A stretch of DNA of 7,524 nt from Candidatus Hydrogenedentota bacterium (GCA_011046175.1 DSBB01000276.1:1-7524), one strand, 5' to 3'; numbered from the stretch's first letter, positions 1-6,335 are shown. Made by a program: numbers and translations. The notes: a model not told the origin generated them from the letters alone.

Positions 1-787
1 GAGCATTGCGCCGCGCGCGGGCAACCGACCGCCGCGCATTGTGGAAACACCGTCAGGAATGCTGAATGCCATCGGTTTGCAGAATGTGGGCATTGACGCC
101 TATCTGAAAGACAAATTACCGTTCCTGCGCGAAAAGAAATGCGTAATAATCGCGAACATTTACGGCGCCGGTCCGGAAGAATACGCCGCGCTGGCGGGCA
201 GACTTGAGGCCGAGGACGGCGCGGACGCAATTGAAGCGAATCTGTCGTGTCCGAACGTTCATGACGCGAAGAGCGCGCGCGGCGGCAGCCTTGTGGCGCA
301 GCATCCCGAACAGGTGGCGTTATACACCCGCGCCATCAAGGCCGCCACAAAACTGCCTGTCTATATCAAACTCTCGCCCAATGTGACGGACATTGTCGAA
401 CCCGCCCGGGCGGCGCAGGAAGCGGGCGCGAACGCCGTGTCCCTGATCAATACGCTCATCGGCATGGCGATTGATCCGGAAACGCGCAGGCCCGTGTTGA
501 ACAACATCGTTGGCGGTCTCAGCGGTCCCGCCATTCGACCCGTCGCCCTGAAAATGGTATGGGACGCCGCGCGGGCATTGGACATTCCCGTCCTAGGCAT
601 GGGCGGGATATGCGCCGCCGAGGATGCCATTCAATTTCTCTTGGCGGGCGCGCGCGCCGTGGCCGTGGGCTGCGCGTCGTTCCGACGCCCCGATACCGCG
701 CTGAAAGTGGCGCAGGGCATTGAAGAGTATTGCCGCAGCCACAATGTCGCTGATGTAAACGAATTGATCGGCGCAGTAAAACCTTAA
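1..787 (+). CDS. pyrD: Dihydroorotate dehydrogenase, class 1B catalytic subunit (5' end missing)
   Basis: Oxidises dihydroorotate to orotate with FMN in pyrimidine synthesis; class 1B enzymes normally pair with PyrK, which passes electrons to NAD+. The frame is open from base 2 to TAA at 785-787, giving 261 visible codons, so roughly 40-50 N-terminal residues lie outside the window (family about 300-310 aa). Seen: PRIVETPSGMLNAIGLQN near the visible start, typical of the class 1B substrate and FMN region. NLSCPN follows, with the catalytic-base cysteine codon at 248-250 (Cys rather than Ser is the class 1 signature). YIKLSPNVTD is near 360-390, GGLSGPAIRP at 512-541, and the FMN-phosphate loop GMGGI with AGARAVAVGCASF at 596-682. 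The GTG at 41 is internal, not a start, because conserved sequence continues upstream of it. No pyrK is visible; it may lie upstream. Family assignment is firm and subclass 1B is likely. Confidence 0.96.
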   Translation, partial: SIAPRAGNRPPRIVETPSGMLNAIGLQNVGIDAYLKDKLPFLREKKCVIIANIYGAGPEEYAALAGRLEAEDGADAIEANLSCPNVHDAKSARGGSLVAQHPEQVALYTRAIKAATKLPVYIKLSPNVTDIVEPARAAQEAGANAVSLINTLIGMAIDPETRRPVLNNIVGGLSGPAIRPVALKMVWDAARALDIPVLGMGGICAAEDAIQFLLAGARAVAVGCASFRRPDTALKVAQGIEEYCRSHNVADVNELIGAVKP

Positions 788-809
788 ACGCTGTATTACT
801 TTTGCACTT

Positions 810-861
810 GATAATGCGTTATCGTTAAGAAGCGCCCTGCAGGGCACTCCGGGATAACGCA
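810..861. promoter_or_regulatory. Nested inverted repeats after pyrD: candidate operator or transcript-end structure
   Basis: In the 295-nt gap between pyrD and the ABC ATPase, three symmetric elements overlap. GATAA-TGCG-TTATC is at 810-823. A 9-bp inverted repeat, TGCGTTATC (815-823) with GATAACGCA (853-861), encloses a perfect 12-bp palindrome GCCCTGCAGGGC (834-845). As RNA this could fold into a long stem with an inner hairpin. No T-run follows, so it is not a standard intrinsic terminator. GATAA-N4-TTATC loosely recalls Fur-family operators, but the spacing is one base too long. A smaller hairpin, TTCGCC-N6-GGCGAA, lies at 888-905. I found no convincing -35/-10 pair or small gene in this gap. 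The repeats are seen directly; the role is inferred. Confidence 0.35.
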
Positions 862-1082
862 ATAGAAATGACAACAGGTTTGTGTTTTTCGCCCTTGTTG
901 GCGAAGCGATACGCGCCCCAACAGGCAAGATAGGCCGCGCCGTGCCGTGGCGGATGATACAAAACGGTCCCATGTAAGGCAAATGAAATTGCTTCCCGCC
1001 GGTTGCGGCAGTGTGCGCGCTTTTGGCATGCGCAGCCGTCTTCATTTGCCGCGACACATCGTATGAGGAGATTTATTGCCTT

Positions 1083-1745
1083 ATGGTTTTGCTTGAGCAT
1101 GTGAAACGCCGGCTGGGGCCGGGAGTGATATTTTATTGTGAACATTTTCACGCGGCGCCCGGCGCGCGGGTGGCATTGTTTGGCCCAAGCGGCTGCGGCA
1201 AATCAACGCTGCTTAACCTGACCACGGGATTGCTGCGCGCCGACGAAGGCGTCATCCGCGTGGACGGTCAGGAGATACAGCGTTATTCGGAGAGCAAACT
1301 GGACGCTTTTCGCGGCGAACGGATAGGCTTTGTGTTTCAGACATTCAATCTGCTGGCGCCGTTCACAGCATTGCAGAACGTGATCGTAGGCATGCGCTTT
1401 GCCGATGTCATTCCCGATAAGGAATGGAAGGAACGGGCCCGCGCCATGCTCGACCGGGTCGGGCTCGGCCACCGGCTGCACAGCAAACCGGGCACGTTGA
1501 GCGTGGGCGAGCGGCAGCGGGTCGCCATTGCCCGGGCGCTGGTAAATCAACCCAGACTGATAGTGGCGGACGAGCCGACGGGCAGTCTTGACCCGAAGAC
1601 CGCGGACGGCGTCATGGCGCTGCTCTTGGAACTGTGCGAACAGGAAAAAGTCACCCTGCTGCTGGTAACGCACGATCGAAGCATTGCCGACCGCCTGCCG
1701 AAGATATTCGATTGCACCGATCTGGTGAAGGAGGCGCAGTCATGA
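1083..1745 (+). CDS. ABC transporter ATP-binding protein (LolD/MacB-type)
   Basis: A 220-aa cytoplasmic ATPase expected to drive the permease encoded next to it. All nucleotide-binding motifs are present: Walker A GPSGCGKST (residues 34-42), Q-loop Gln86 in FQTFNLL, signature LSVGERQR (139-146), Walker B LIVADEP (159-165) with catalytic Glu164, D-loop SLD (168-170) and H-loop His197. The signature has Val instead of the first Gly of LSGG, a variant I recall from related exporter-type ATPases, so not a sign of decay. ATG at 1083 is chosen because GAGGAG lies at 1065-1070; spacing is rather long at 12 nt. The frame is open further upstream to a GTG at 1011, but that stretch shows no family similarity. 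TGA at 1743-1745 overlaps the permease ATG, indicating translational coupling and one complex. Substrate cannot be read from this subunit; the neighbours suggest metal handling, while lipoprotein or peptide export is the alternative. Confidence 0.93.
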   Translation: MVLLEHVKRRLGPGVIFYCEHFHAAPGARVALFGPSGCGKSTLLNLTTGLLRADEGVIRVDGQEIQRYSESKLDAFRGERIGFVFQTFNLLAPFTALQNVIVGMRFADVIPDKEWKERARAMLDRVGLGHRLHSKPGTLSVGERQRVAIARALVNQPRLIVADEPTGSLDPKTADGVMALLLELCEQEKVTLLLVTHDRSIADRLPKIFDCTDLVKEAQS

Positions 1746-2971
1746 ACCTCTGGAGAATCGCTTGGAGTTATCTTTGGAATCGCAAACTGACAACATTACT
1801 GACCATTTTGTCCGTGGCGCTCGGTGTCGGATTAATTTCGGCGGTGCTGACCTTGCGCGAGGAAACGCAACGGCGCTTTGAAGAGGAAGGCCAGGCCTTC
1901 GACATTGTTCTGGGCGCAAAAGGCAATCCCCTCCAACTGGTGTTGAGCTCGGTGTATTTTCTGGACGCGCCCACCGGCAACATGGATATTGCGATTTTTA
2001 ATGAATTAAAGGAACATGAAGACGTGATCGCCGCCTATCCCGTGGGCATGGGAGACACCTATAAAGGCTACCGCATTGTGGGCACAACGCGCGATCTGAT
2101 GGATTTCAGCTACGGCGACCGCGCGCCCTATGCGCTGGCCGAAGGACGTTATTTTGAAGCGCCCTTTGAAGCCGTAATCGGCGCGAATGTGGCGCAGGAA
2201 ACCAGTCTAAAGATGGGCGCAACCTTTGTGGGAACCCACGGATTCGTGGATTCGCCCTACGCCGAAGCACACGAAAACCATCCCTACACCGTGGTGGGCA
2301 TACTGGAGCGGTCGGGCAGCCCCAATGACCGCGCCATCTTTTGCGACATCCAATCCGTGTGGGATGTCCACAGTCACGGCGGGGAACACAATCACGACGA
2401 CCAATGCGAACATCATCGTCCCCATGACGAAATTACCGCGGCATTGATTAAACTGGCGTCTCCCGCGATCCGCTTCGAGTTCAAAGACCTCGTCAACCGC
2501 AATTACAACGCCATGGCGGCCATACCCATACAGGAAATACAAAAACTGTATGAACAGCTGCTGGGCATGGCGAAATTGGTGTTGCTTGCCATCGGCTACC
2601 TCGTGGTGGCCATATCCGCGTTGTCCATTCTCATAGGCCTGTACATGGCCATATTGCAGCGCAAACGCGATTTGGCCATTATGCGCGCGCTGGGCGCAAC
2701 GCGCGGCGAAATATTCGGCGCCGTTATTATTGAAGCGTTTTGGGTAACGCTTTTGGGTATTTTGGCCGGATGGTTTATGGGAACGCTGGTGTGTCTGGCG
2801 CTGAACCAGTATCTGGTGGCGCAAATAGGATTCCATGTGTCCGCCGTGCGGTTGACCGCCGACCTCATCGCCGCGTATTCGGCGGTTATCCTGATGGGGC
2901 TGGTTGCCGGCATACTGCCGGCATGGCAGGCATACCGCACGGATGTCGCCCGCGACCTCGCGGAATTATAA
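1742..2971 (+). CDS. FtsX/MacB-family ABC permease with a histidine-rich extracytoplasmic loop
   Basis: A 409-aa inner-membrane permease, partner of the preceding ATPase. Layout: TM1 about residues 16-37, a large extracytoplasmic (MacB core-like) domain about 38-275, then TM2 about 278-304, TM3 about 326-354 and TM4 about 374-393. The FtsX hallmark RKRDLAIMRALGATRGEIF (307-325) follows TM2. YTVVGILERSGSPNDRAIF sits in the core domain. Right after it, residues 210-228 hold seven histidines and one cysteine (His 210, 212, 216, 218, 224, 225, 228; Cys222), with further His in AHENHP. Such a cluster suggests binding of a soft divalent metal such as Zn2+. ATG at 1742 overlaps the upstream stop; the frame is open back to 1634, but that part lies inside the ATPase gene. 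LolCE- or MacB-like export is the alternative role. Membership of the FtsX family is firm; metal transport is an inference supported by the DUF3299 neighbour. Confidence 0.92.
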   Translation: MNLWRIAWSYLWNRKLTTLLTILSVALGVGLISAVLTLREETQRRFEEEGQAFDIVLGAKGNPLQLVLSSVYFLDAPTGNMDIAIFNELKEHEDVIAAYPVGMGDTYKGYRIVGTTRDLMDFSYGDRAPYALAEGRYFEAPFEAVIGANVAQETSLKMGATFVGTHGFVDSPYAEAHENHPYTVVGILERSGSPNDRAIFCDIQSVWDVHSHGGEHNHDDQCEHHRPHDEITAALIKLASPAIRFEFKDLVNRNYNAMAAIPIQEIQKLYEQLLGMAKLVLLAIGYLVVAISALSILIGLYMAILQRKRDLAIMRALGATRGEIFGAVIIEAFWVTLLGILAGWFMGTLVCLALNQYLVAQIGFHVSAVRLTADLIAAYSAVILMGLVAGILPAWQAYRTDVARDLAEL

Positions 2972-3013
2972 GCATTATGCGCGCCGCCCTGGATAATCTG
3001 TGTATTGAAACGC

Positions 3014-3053
3014 ATGAGAACGCGAACAACACGCGCCCCGCGTGTCTTCTCAT
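3014..3053 (+). other. Bulged stem-loop downstream of the permease gene
   Basis: An outer stem, ATGAGAA (3014-3020) with TTCTCAT (3047-3053), surrounds a perfect inner hairpin, ACACGCG-CCC-CGCGTGT (3029-3045), with eight unpaired bases on the left side and one on the right. It begins 42 nt past the permease stop. No T-run follows, so it is not a canonical intrinsic terminator; it may mark or protect the 3' end of the ATPase-permease transcript. It lies in the 322-nt gap 2972-3293, in which I see no gene. Confidence 0.4.
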
Positions 3054-3083
3054 CATTCGGAAGCAGCGGGAAAAAATAAGAAG

Positions 3084-3113
3084 TTGATTTAGTGCTCGCC
3101 ACACACGTATCTT
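3084..3113 (+). promoter_or_regulatory. Candidate sigma70-type promoter for the DUF3299 gene
   Basis: TTGATT (3084-3089) and TATCTT (3108-3113) are separated by 18 nt; each matches the consensus at four of six positions. The predicted start near 3120 would give a leader of about 170 nt beginning at the hairpin at 3121-3139. The match is moderate and could be chance, but the long gap makes a separate promoter reasonable. Confidence 0.3.
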
Positions 3114-3120
3114 TAGCTGC

Positions 3121-3139
3121 GTGAAAGTGTCGCTTTCAC
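3121..3139 (+). other. Perfect 7-bp hairpin at the predicted transcript start
   Basis: GTGAAAG-TGTCG-CTTTCAC forms a 7-bp stem with a 5-nt loop. If the promoter at 3084-3113 is real, this stem would sit at the very 5' end of the mRNA, where such stems often protect against decay. As DNA it could equally be a binding site. No T-run follows. Confidence 0.35.
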
Positions 3140-3214
3140 CTTCGAGTCGTTCAGGCGCGTTTGGATTCGGCCAAAACATGACACGCAAAAAAAACGTCGG
3201 TAAGGCCGGCGTCC

Positions 3215-3229
3215 CGAACAGCCTGTTCG
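3215..3229. promoter_or_regulatory. Perfect 7-1-7 inverted repeat, candidate operator
   Basis: CGAACAG-C-CTGTTCG is a 15-bp perfect inverted repeat with a single central base, 64 nt upstream of the DUF3299 start codon. The 7-1-7 layout is that of Fur-family (Fur, Zur, PerR) operators, although those are usually A+T-rich. The half site resembles Gram-positive LexA boxes (GAAC-N4-GTTC), but the spacing here is five. The symmetry is seen directly; the identity of any regulator is unknown. Confidence 0.35.
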
Positions 3230-3293
3230 CGGCTGCCCGTTAGAATCCCGGGCGGCGGCTGTCAACTTTGGAACTATGAAGGAATCATGAACT

Positions 3294-3962
3294 ATGCGTA
3301 GACGCGCAAAACGCGACTTGGTAACATTGCTTGGAATCGTGGTCATTGTTGCGAGTATTGTGGGCGTCAACGGCTATCTGCGCCGCGCGGGTCTGCGCGA
3401 GCATTATGAACGCTTGCGCGCAATGGTCGAGACAAAGCACCGCAACGAAGGGGTGACCCTCCTGGAATGGAAAGAACTCCATCAGGTTACGGGACGGCGC
3501 GCCACCGGCGCATCGTTTCCGGAATCGTTGAAAGAGAAGGACGGACGCCTGGTAAACATAGTGGGGTTCATGAATCCCATTGATCAATTCAGAAATGTAA
3601 CGGAATTCATGTTGTTGCCCGTGCCGATTGTTTGTTATTTTTGCGACGCGCCCCCGATGCGCGATATTATACAAGTGAAACTTCGCGAACCGGCAAACAT
3701 GGTGAATGAGCCGGTGTTGATTGGCGGGCGGCTGCGCCTGCACGAGGGCGAGCGGCCTTTGTTCTTCTACACCATAGAAGATGCGCTGTGGAATGAAGCC
3801 GTGGAAGATGAAGAGACCACGGAAAAGGTCACCGAGCAACAACACCGGTTGCATCTTATCGAGGGATTCGGAGAGCTTCGCGGCGAATCAGGATTGCTGG
3901 ATGAGCCCGAAGAAGAACTTTTGCCCGGGTATACGCCGCCCACGGAGCTGCCCGAAGAATAA
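3294..3962 (+). CDS. Membrane-anchored DUF3299-like protein, possible metal-transport accessory
   Basis: A 222-aa protein with an N-terminal signal anchor: basic MRRRAKRD, then a hydrophobic segment about residues 9-25, placing the rest outside the cytoplasm. Residues about 55-170 match my memory of the DUF3299 pattern: a WKEL segment (59-62), a strand leading to GFMNP (91-95), and the core FMLLPVPIVCYFCDAPP (105-121) with Cys114-x2-Cys117. A strand of the form VLIGGRL follows. The CxxC could bind metal or be redox-active. The C terminus is acidic and proline-rich (DEPEEELLPGYTPP). ATG at 3294 has GAAGGA (3278-3283) 10 nt upstream; a later start would lose the anchor. DUF3299 proteins occur beside FtsX-type ABC transporters, including zinc-regulated Zrg loci as I recall, which fits the transporter 322 nt upstream. 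The biochemical role of the family is not established. The family call comes from pattern recognition, not a profile search. Confidence 0.72.
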   Translation: MRRRAKRDLVTLLGIVVIVASIVGVNGYLRRAGLREHYERLRAMVETKHRNEGVTLLEWKELHQVTGRRATGASFPESLKEKDGRLVNIVGFMNPIDQFRNVTEFMLLPVPIVCYFCDAPPMRDIIQVKLREPANMVNEPVLIGGRLRLHEGERPLFFYTIEDALWNEAVEDEETTEKVTEQQHRLHLIEGFGELRGESGLLDEPEEELLPGYTPPTELPEE

Positions 3963-4562
3963 TCAAAGACGAGAGCGCCCGTCGAGGGCCCGCGCCAGTG
4001 TGACGGAATCCGCGTATTCAACACCCCCGCCCATGGGAACACCGTGGGCGATGCGGCTCACCTTGACCCCTTGGGCGCCAACGCGCCGCGCCAGATACAA
4101 GGCTGTCGCTTCGCCCTCAGCCGTTGCATTCGTGGCGACAATCACCTCTTTTACCTCGCCGTCTTCAAGTCGCTTCAACAGCAGATCAAGACGAAGTTCT
4201 TCCGGCCCGACACCCTCGAGCGGGTCCAAAACCCCATGCAGCACATGATACAACCCCCGGTAGGAGCCGCCTTTCTCTATGGCCATGGCGCCGGACGGTT
4301 GCTCCACCACGCAGATTGTGGCGCGGTCGCGCCGCCCGGAAGCGCAAATCGCGCATGGGCTTGTATCTGTAAGATTGCGGCAAATGGGACACCAAGAAAT
4401 GTGTTCCCGCGCTGCGCGTATGGCGTCGCTGAAATCGTACACGCGCTCCGGCGCCATGGACAACAAATGCAGCGCATACCGTTCAGCCGATTTGCGCCCC
4501 ACGCCGGGCAGATTCCGAAATACCTCGATAAGCCGTTCAAAATAGGGCGATTGGGTAAACAT
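3963..4562 (-). CDS. recR: Recombination mediator protein RecR
   Basis: 199 aa, the normal RecR length. Works with RecO (and RecF) to load RecA onto SSB-coated single-stranded DNA during gap repair. Domains in order: helix-hairpin-helix LPGVGRKSAERYALHLL (18-34); a C4 zinc finger with Cys58, Cys61, Cys70 and Cys73; a Toprim domain from about 81, with ICVVEQP (83-89) containing the conserved Glu87 and then YHVLHGVLDPLEGVGPE (105-121); and the C-terminal segment RIAHGVPMGGGVEYAD. ATG at 4562 directly precedes the conserved N terminus. It lies 16 nt downstream of def on the same strand, so the two are probably co-transcribed. Its TGA occupies 3963-3965, directly against the stop of the convergent DUF3299 gene. 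The usual dnaX and ybaB neighbours are absent here. Confidence 0.98.
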   Translation of the reverse strand: MFTQSPYFERLIEVFRNLPGVGRKSAERYALHLLSMAPERVYDFSDAIRAAREHISWCPICRNLTDTSPCAICASGRRDRATICVVEQPSGAMAIEKGGSYRGLYHVLHGVLDPLEGVGPEELRLDLLLKRLEDGEVKEVIVATNATAEGEATALYLARRVGAQGVKVSRIAHGVPMGGGVEYADSVTLARALDGRSRL

Positions 4563-4578
4563 GCTCTCTCTTTTATTG

Positions 4579-5097
4579 TCAATCGGTCACGGATACGCCC
4601 GCGTCCATGCGCCGCCGAATTTCCTCCCACTCGTTAAATACGGCGTCGCGGGTCAGCGCATCCAAGCGGTCCGGGAAAACTTTGCCCTGCAAGTGATCAT
4701 ATTCATGCTGGATAATGCGCGCCAAAAAGTCACGCGCCTCGAAATCAAGCGGGGCGCCTTCGACATCACGGGCCCGCACACGAATATGGGTCGCACGCGG
4801 AACCTGCGCGTAAAGATCGGGAAGGCTCAAGCAACCTTCCTCGCCGTAGTCTTTCCCGTCCATTTCCACAATTTCCGGATTGATAAGGCACATCGGTTCG
4901 CCTTCCGGTTCGCACAACACCACAATCTGTTTGCGCAAGCCAACCTGCGGCCCCGCCAATCCGACACCGCCGTTGGCGTCCATCGTCTCCAACATGCGTT
5001 CGGCCAGCCGGTTCAACTCAGAATCGAACTTAACCACTGGAGAAGCAACTTCCCGCAAAGGCGCATCCGGATATATCACAATGTCCATAAGAGACAT
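4579..5097 (-). CDS. def: Peptide deformylase
   Basis: 172 aa. Removes the formyl group from the N-terminal methionine of new proteins using a bound metal (usually Fe2+). All three family motifs are intact: motif I GVGLAGPQVG (44-53) with Gln51; motif II EGCLSLP (87-93) with metal ligand Cys89; motif III QHEYDHLQG (130-138) with ligands His131 and His135 and catalytic Glu132. Length and motif spacing are normal. ATG at 5097 is chosen over the in-frame ATG at 5088 because GAGGAG (minus strand, 5111-5106) sits 8 nt ahead of it. recR follows after 16 nt. The nearest upstream gene on this strand is lepB, 363 nt away, so def may have its own promoter. Only a weak TACAAT box (minus strand, 5155-5150) with no well-spaced -35 was found. 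Confidence 0.98.
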   Translation of the reverse strand: MSLMDIVIYPDAPLREVASPVVKFDSELNRLAERMLETMDANGGVGLAGPQVGLRKQIVVLCEPEGEPMCLINPEIVEMDGKDYGEEGCLSLPDLYAQVPRATHIRVRARDVEGAPLDFEARDFLARIIQHEYDHLQGKVFPDRLDALTRDAVFNEWEEIRRRMDAGVSVTD

Positions 5098-5460
5098 TAA
5101 TGAATCTCCTCACTTTCAACTATCAGCAAACTATTGAAAAACGTGCTACATTGTACATCAAATACAACATTCAATGATGTTTCGGCATTCCTTACGGTTG
5201 CGCATCAACAAGACCGACCCAAACGACGGAACCGGACAAGCGAAACGGGTTTGCCCACGATTGCAAACAGCCGTGATTTAATCGTTCGGCATGCAAGCGA
5301 AGGCGGCATGCGCGACAAACCCCGAATCAATGGAATTCGGGCGTATAAAACCATGACGCTGGACATGTGCCGGCTGCATCACGGCAAAACATTGCGCGGC
5401 GCAATGAATCAATGCGTCGAACCAACGCCCCGGCAAAGGTTCATGCAAATCCAAGTAACA
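5098..5460. other. 363-nt lepB-def gap with no convincing gene
   Basis: A plus-strand frame of 111 codons (5134-5469) fills most of this gap, but it begins with TTG, lacks a ribosome binding site, matches no family I know and runs into the end of lepB, so I do not call it. Visible structure: a 7-bp hairpin CCCGAAT-N7-ATTCGGG (5321-5341) and a direct repeat CGGCATGC (5287-5294 and 5304-5311). A weak TACAAT box (minus, 5155-5150) may serve def. No intrinsic terminator with a T-run follows lepB, so read-through into def is possible. The gap may be a decayed gene or a structured untranslated region. Confidence 0.5.
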
Positions 5461-6114
5461 TTACAATAATTTTATTTTTGATAAAGGCCAGAACCGCACG
5501 AGCGCCCGGCCCACTATTTGTTCCTCGGAAATGGCGTTGAAACTGCGGCTGTCCCTGCTGACGGACCTGTGATCGCCCAACACATAATATTCGCCCGGGT
5601 GAAGCAGACAGACTTTTTTGTCCCGTGTCTTTTTGCTGCTTTCCCGTAAATACGCGGATTCGTCAATCTGCCAATCATTTACACGAACGATGCCCTCGTC
5701 GAATTCAACCTTTATCAAATGGGCATCCTCGTCGCCGGTGTCCAAGCGCTGTGCGTCCACTTTATTGGTGTTTCCCTTGGGGTTAAAGGCAATAACTCGT
5801 TTTACAAGGCGTTTGCGTCCCGCACCTTCGAATACCACAATATCCGTCTCCTTGAACGGCTGTATGCCGCTGAACAAGGATAATTTGCGCAATTCGTGGG
5901 GAAGCTTAAAAACGAGGATGCGGTCGCCGTCTTCAAGGGTGGGCGACATGGATTCGCCCAGCACCTCATACCCCTCAATAATAAAAGATTTCACCACCCA
6001 GAAAACCAGCAAGAACGTTATGGCAAGCTTTATCAGTTCTAAAAACTCGCGTTTGGCTTCCTGTCGGCCTTGTTCACGAGGCGGCATATCAATCTGTTGT
6101 GTGGGGCTGTCCAC
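5461..6114 (-). CDS. lepB: Signal peptidase I (leader peptidase)
   Basis: 217 aa. Inner-membrane serine protease that cleaves signal peptides from exported proteins using a Ser-Lys dyad. One N-terminal membrane segment (about 27-46) anchors a catalytic domain outside the cytoplasm. Box B is GESMSPTLEDGD (53-64) with nucleophile Ser55; box D is RLVKRVIAF (102-110) with general base Lys105; box E is GDHRSVSRDSR (180-190). Box E normally reads GDN, and here His182 replaces the Asn. A charged insert (about 112-140) separates boxes D and E before the conserved GIVRVNDWQIDESAYL. The start is GTG at 6114, with GGAG (minus, 6128-6125) 10 nt upstream; the next in-frame Met (residue 10) has no such site. 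The single membrane segment resembles Gram-positive-type SPases rather than E. coli LepB with two. TAA at 5463-5461. Confidence 0.97.
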   Translation of the reverse strand: MDSPTQQIDMPPREQGRQEAKREFLELIKLAITFLLVFWVVKSFIIEGYEVLGESMSPTLEDGDRILVFKLPHELRKLSLFSGIQPFKETDIVVFEGAGRKRLVKRVIAFNPKGNTNKVDAQRLDTGDEDAHLIKVEFDEGIVRVNDWQIDESAYLRESSKKTRDKKVCLLHPGEYYVLGDHRSVSRDSRSFNAISEEQIVGRALVRFWPLSKIKLL

Positions 6115-6226
6115 AATGCCTGTTCTCCGCGCTTACTACGTCATAAAGAGAAAACGCTGCACTATTTGTAAACTGTTGTCTTCTGACTACCTGCAAAAGG
6201 CGACATCAAAAACGTCGTCACAGGTA

Positions 6227-6256
6227 ATTATACACTGTTTTCATCGAAAGAGTAAA
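6227..6256 (-). promoter_or_regulatory. Candidate lepB promoter
   Basis: On the minus strand TTTACT (6256-6251) and a perfect TATAAT (6232-6227) are separated by 18 nt. Transcription would start near 6220 and give a leader of about 105 nt ahead of the lepB GTG. The -35 matches consensus at four of six bases. A 12-bp tandem repeat lies directly upstream of the -35 box. Confidence 0.55.
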
Positions 6257-6257
6257 C

Positions 6258-6281
6258 TGTTTGCCACAGTGTTTGGCACAG
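6258..6281. repeat. Two tandem 12-bp units in the lepB/rubrerythrin divergent gap
   Basis: TGTTTGCCACAG (6258-6269) is followed at once by TGTTTGGCACAG (6270-6281), with 11 of 12 bases identical. The pair also contains an inverted repeat TGCCA-N7-TGGCA (6262-6278). It abuts the lepB -35 box and lies upstream of rubrerythrin, so it could be a tandem operator for either gene. No regulator is recognised. Confidence 0.45.
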
Positions 6282-6335
6282 TAACACGGACGCCCCACTT
6301 TTGTGGAAATTATTTTTTCAGCACGGAATATATGT

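Noticed and set aside
810..823. Zur or Fur box (GATAAT-N-ATTATC type)
   Set aside because: The half sites are one base too far apart and the site is about 260 bp from the transporter start, so it is kept only as an unassigned repeat.
888..905. Terminator at TTCGCC-N6-GGCGAA
   Set aside because: The stem is only 6 bp and no T-run follows on either strand.
1011..1082. Upstream GTG as the start of the ABC ATPase
   Set aside because: No ribosome binding site precedes it and the added 24 residues have no family similarity.
3187..3210. Minus-strand terminator (T8 after a GCCGG/CCGAC stem)
   Set aside because: The stem has a mismatch and only four pairs, and no minus-strand gene ends there.
3215..3229. 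LexA (SOS) box
   Set aside because: The Gram-positive type needs four bases between GAAC and GTTC and this has five; the neighbouring gene is not an SOS gene.
3276..3301. Two four-codon frames (MKES and MNYA) overlapping the DUF3299 start
   Set aside because: Frames this short arise by chance in start regions, and the first is needed as the GAAGGA ribosome binding site.
5134..5469. 111-codon plus-strand open frame in the lepB-def gap
   Set aside because: It starts with TTG, has no ribosome binding site, no recognised domain and overlaps the lepB end on the opposite strand.
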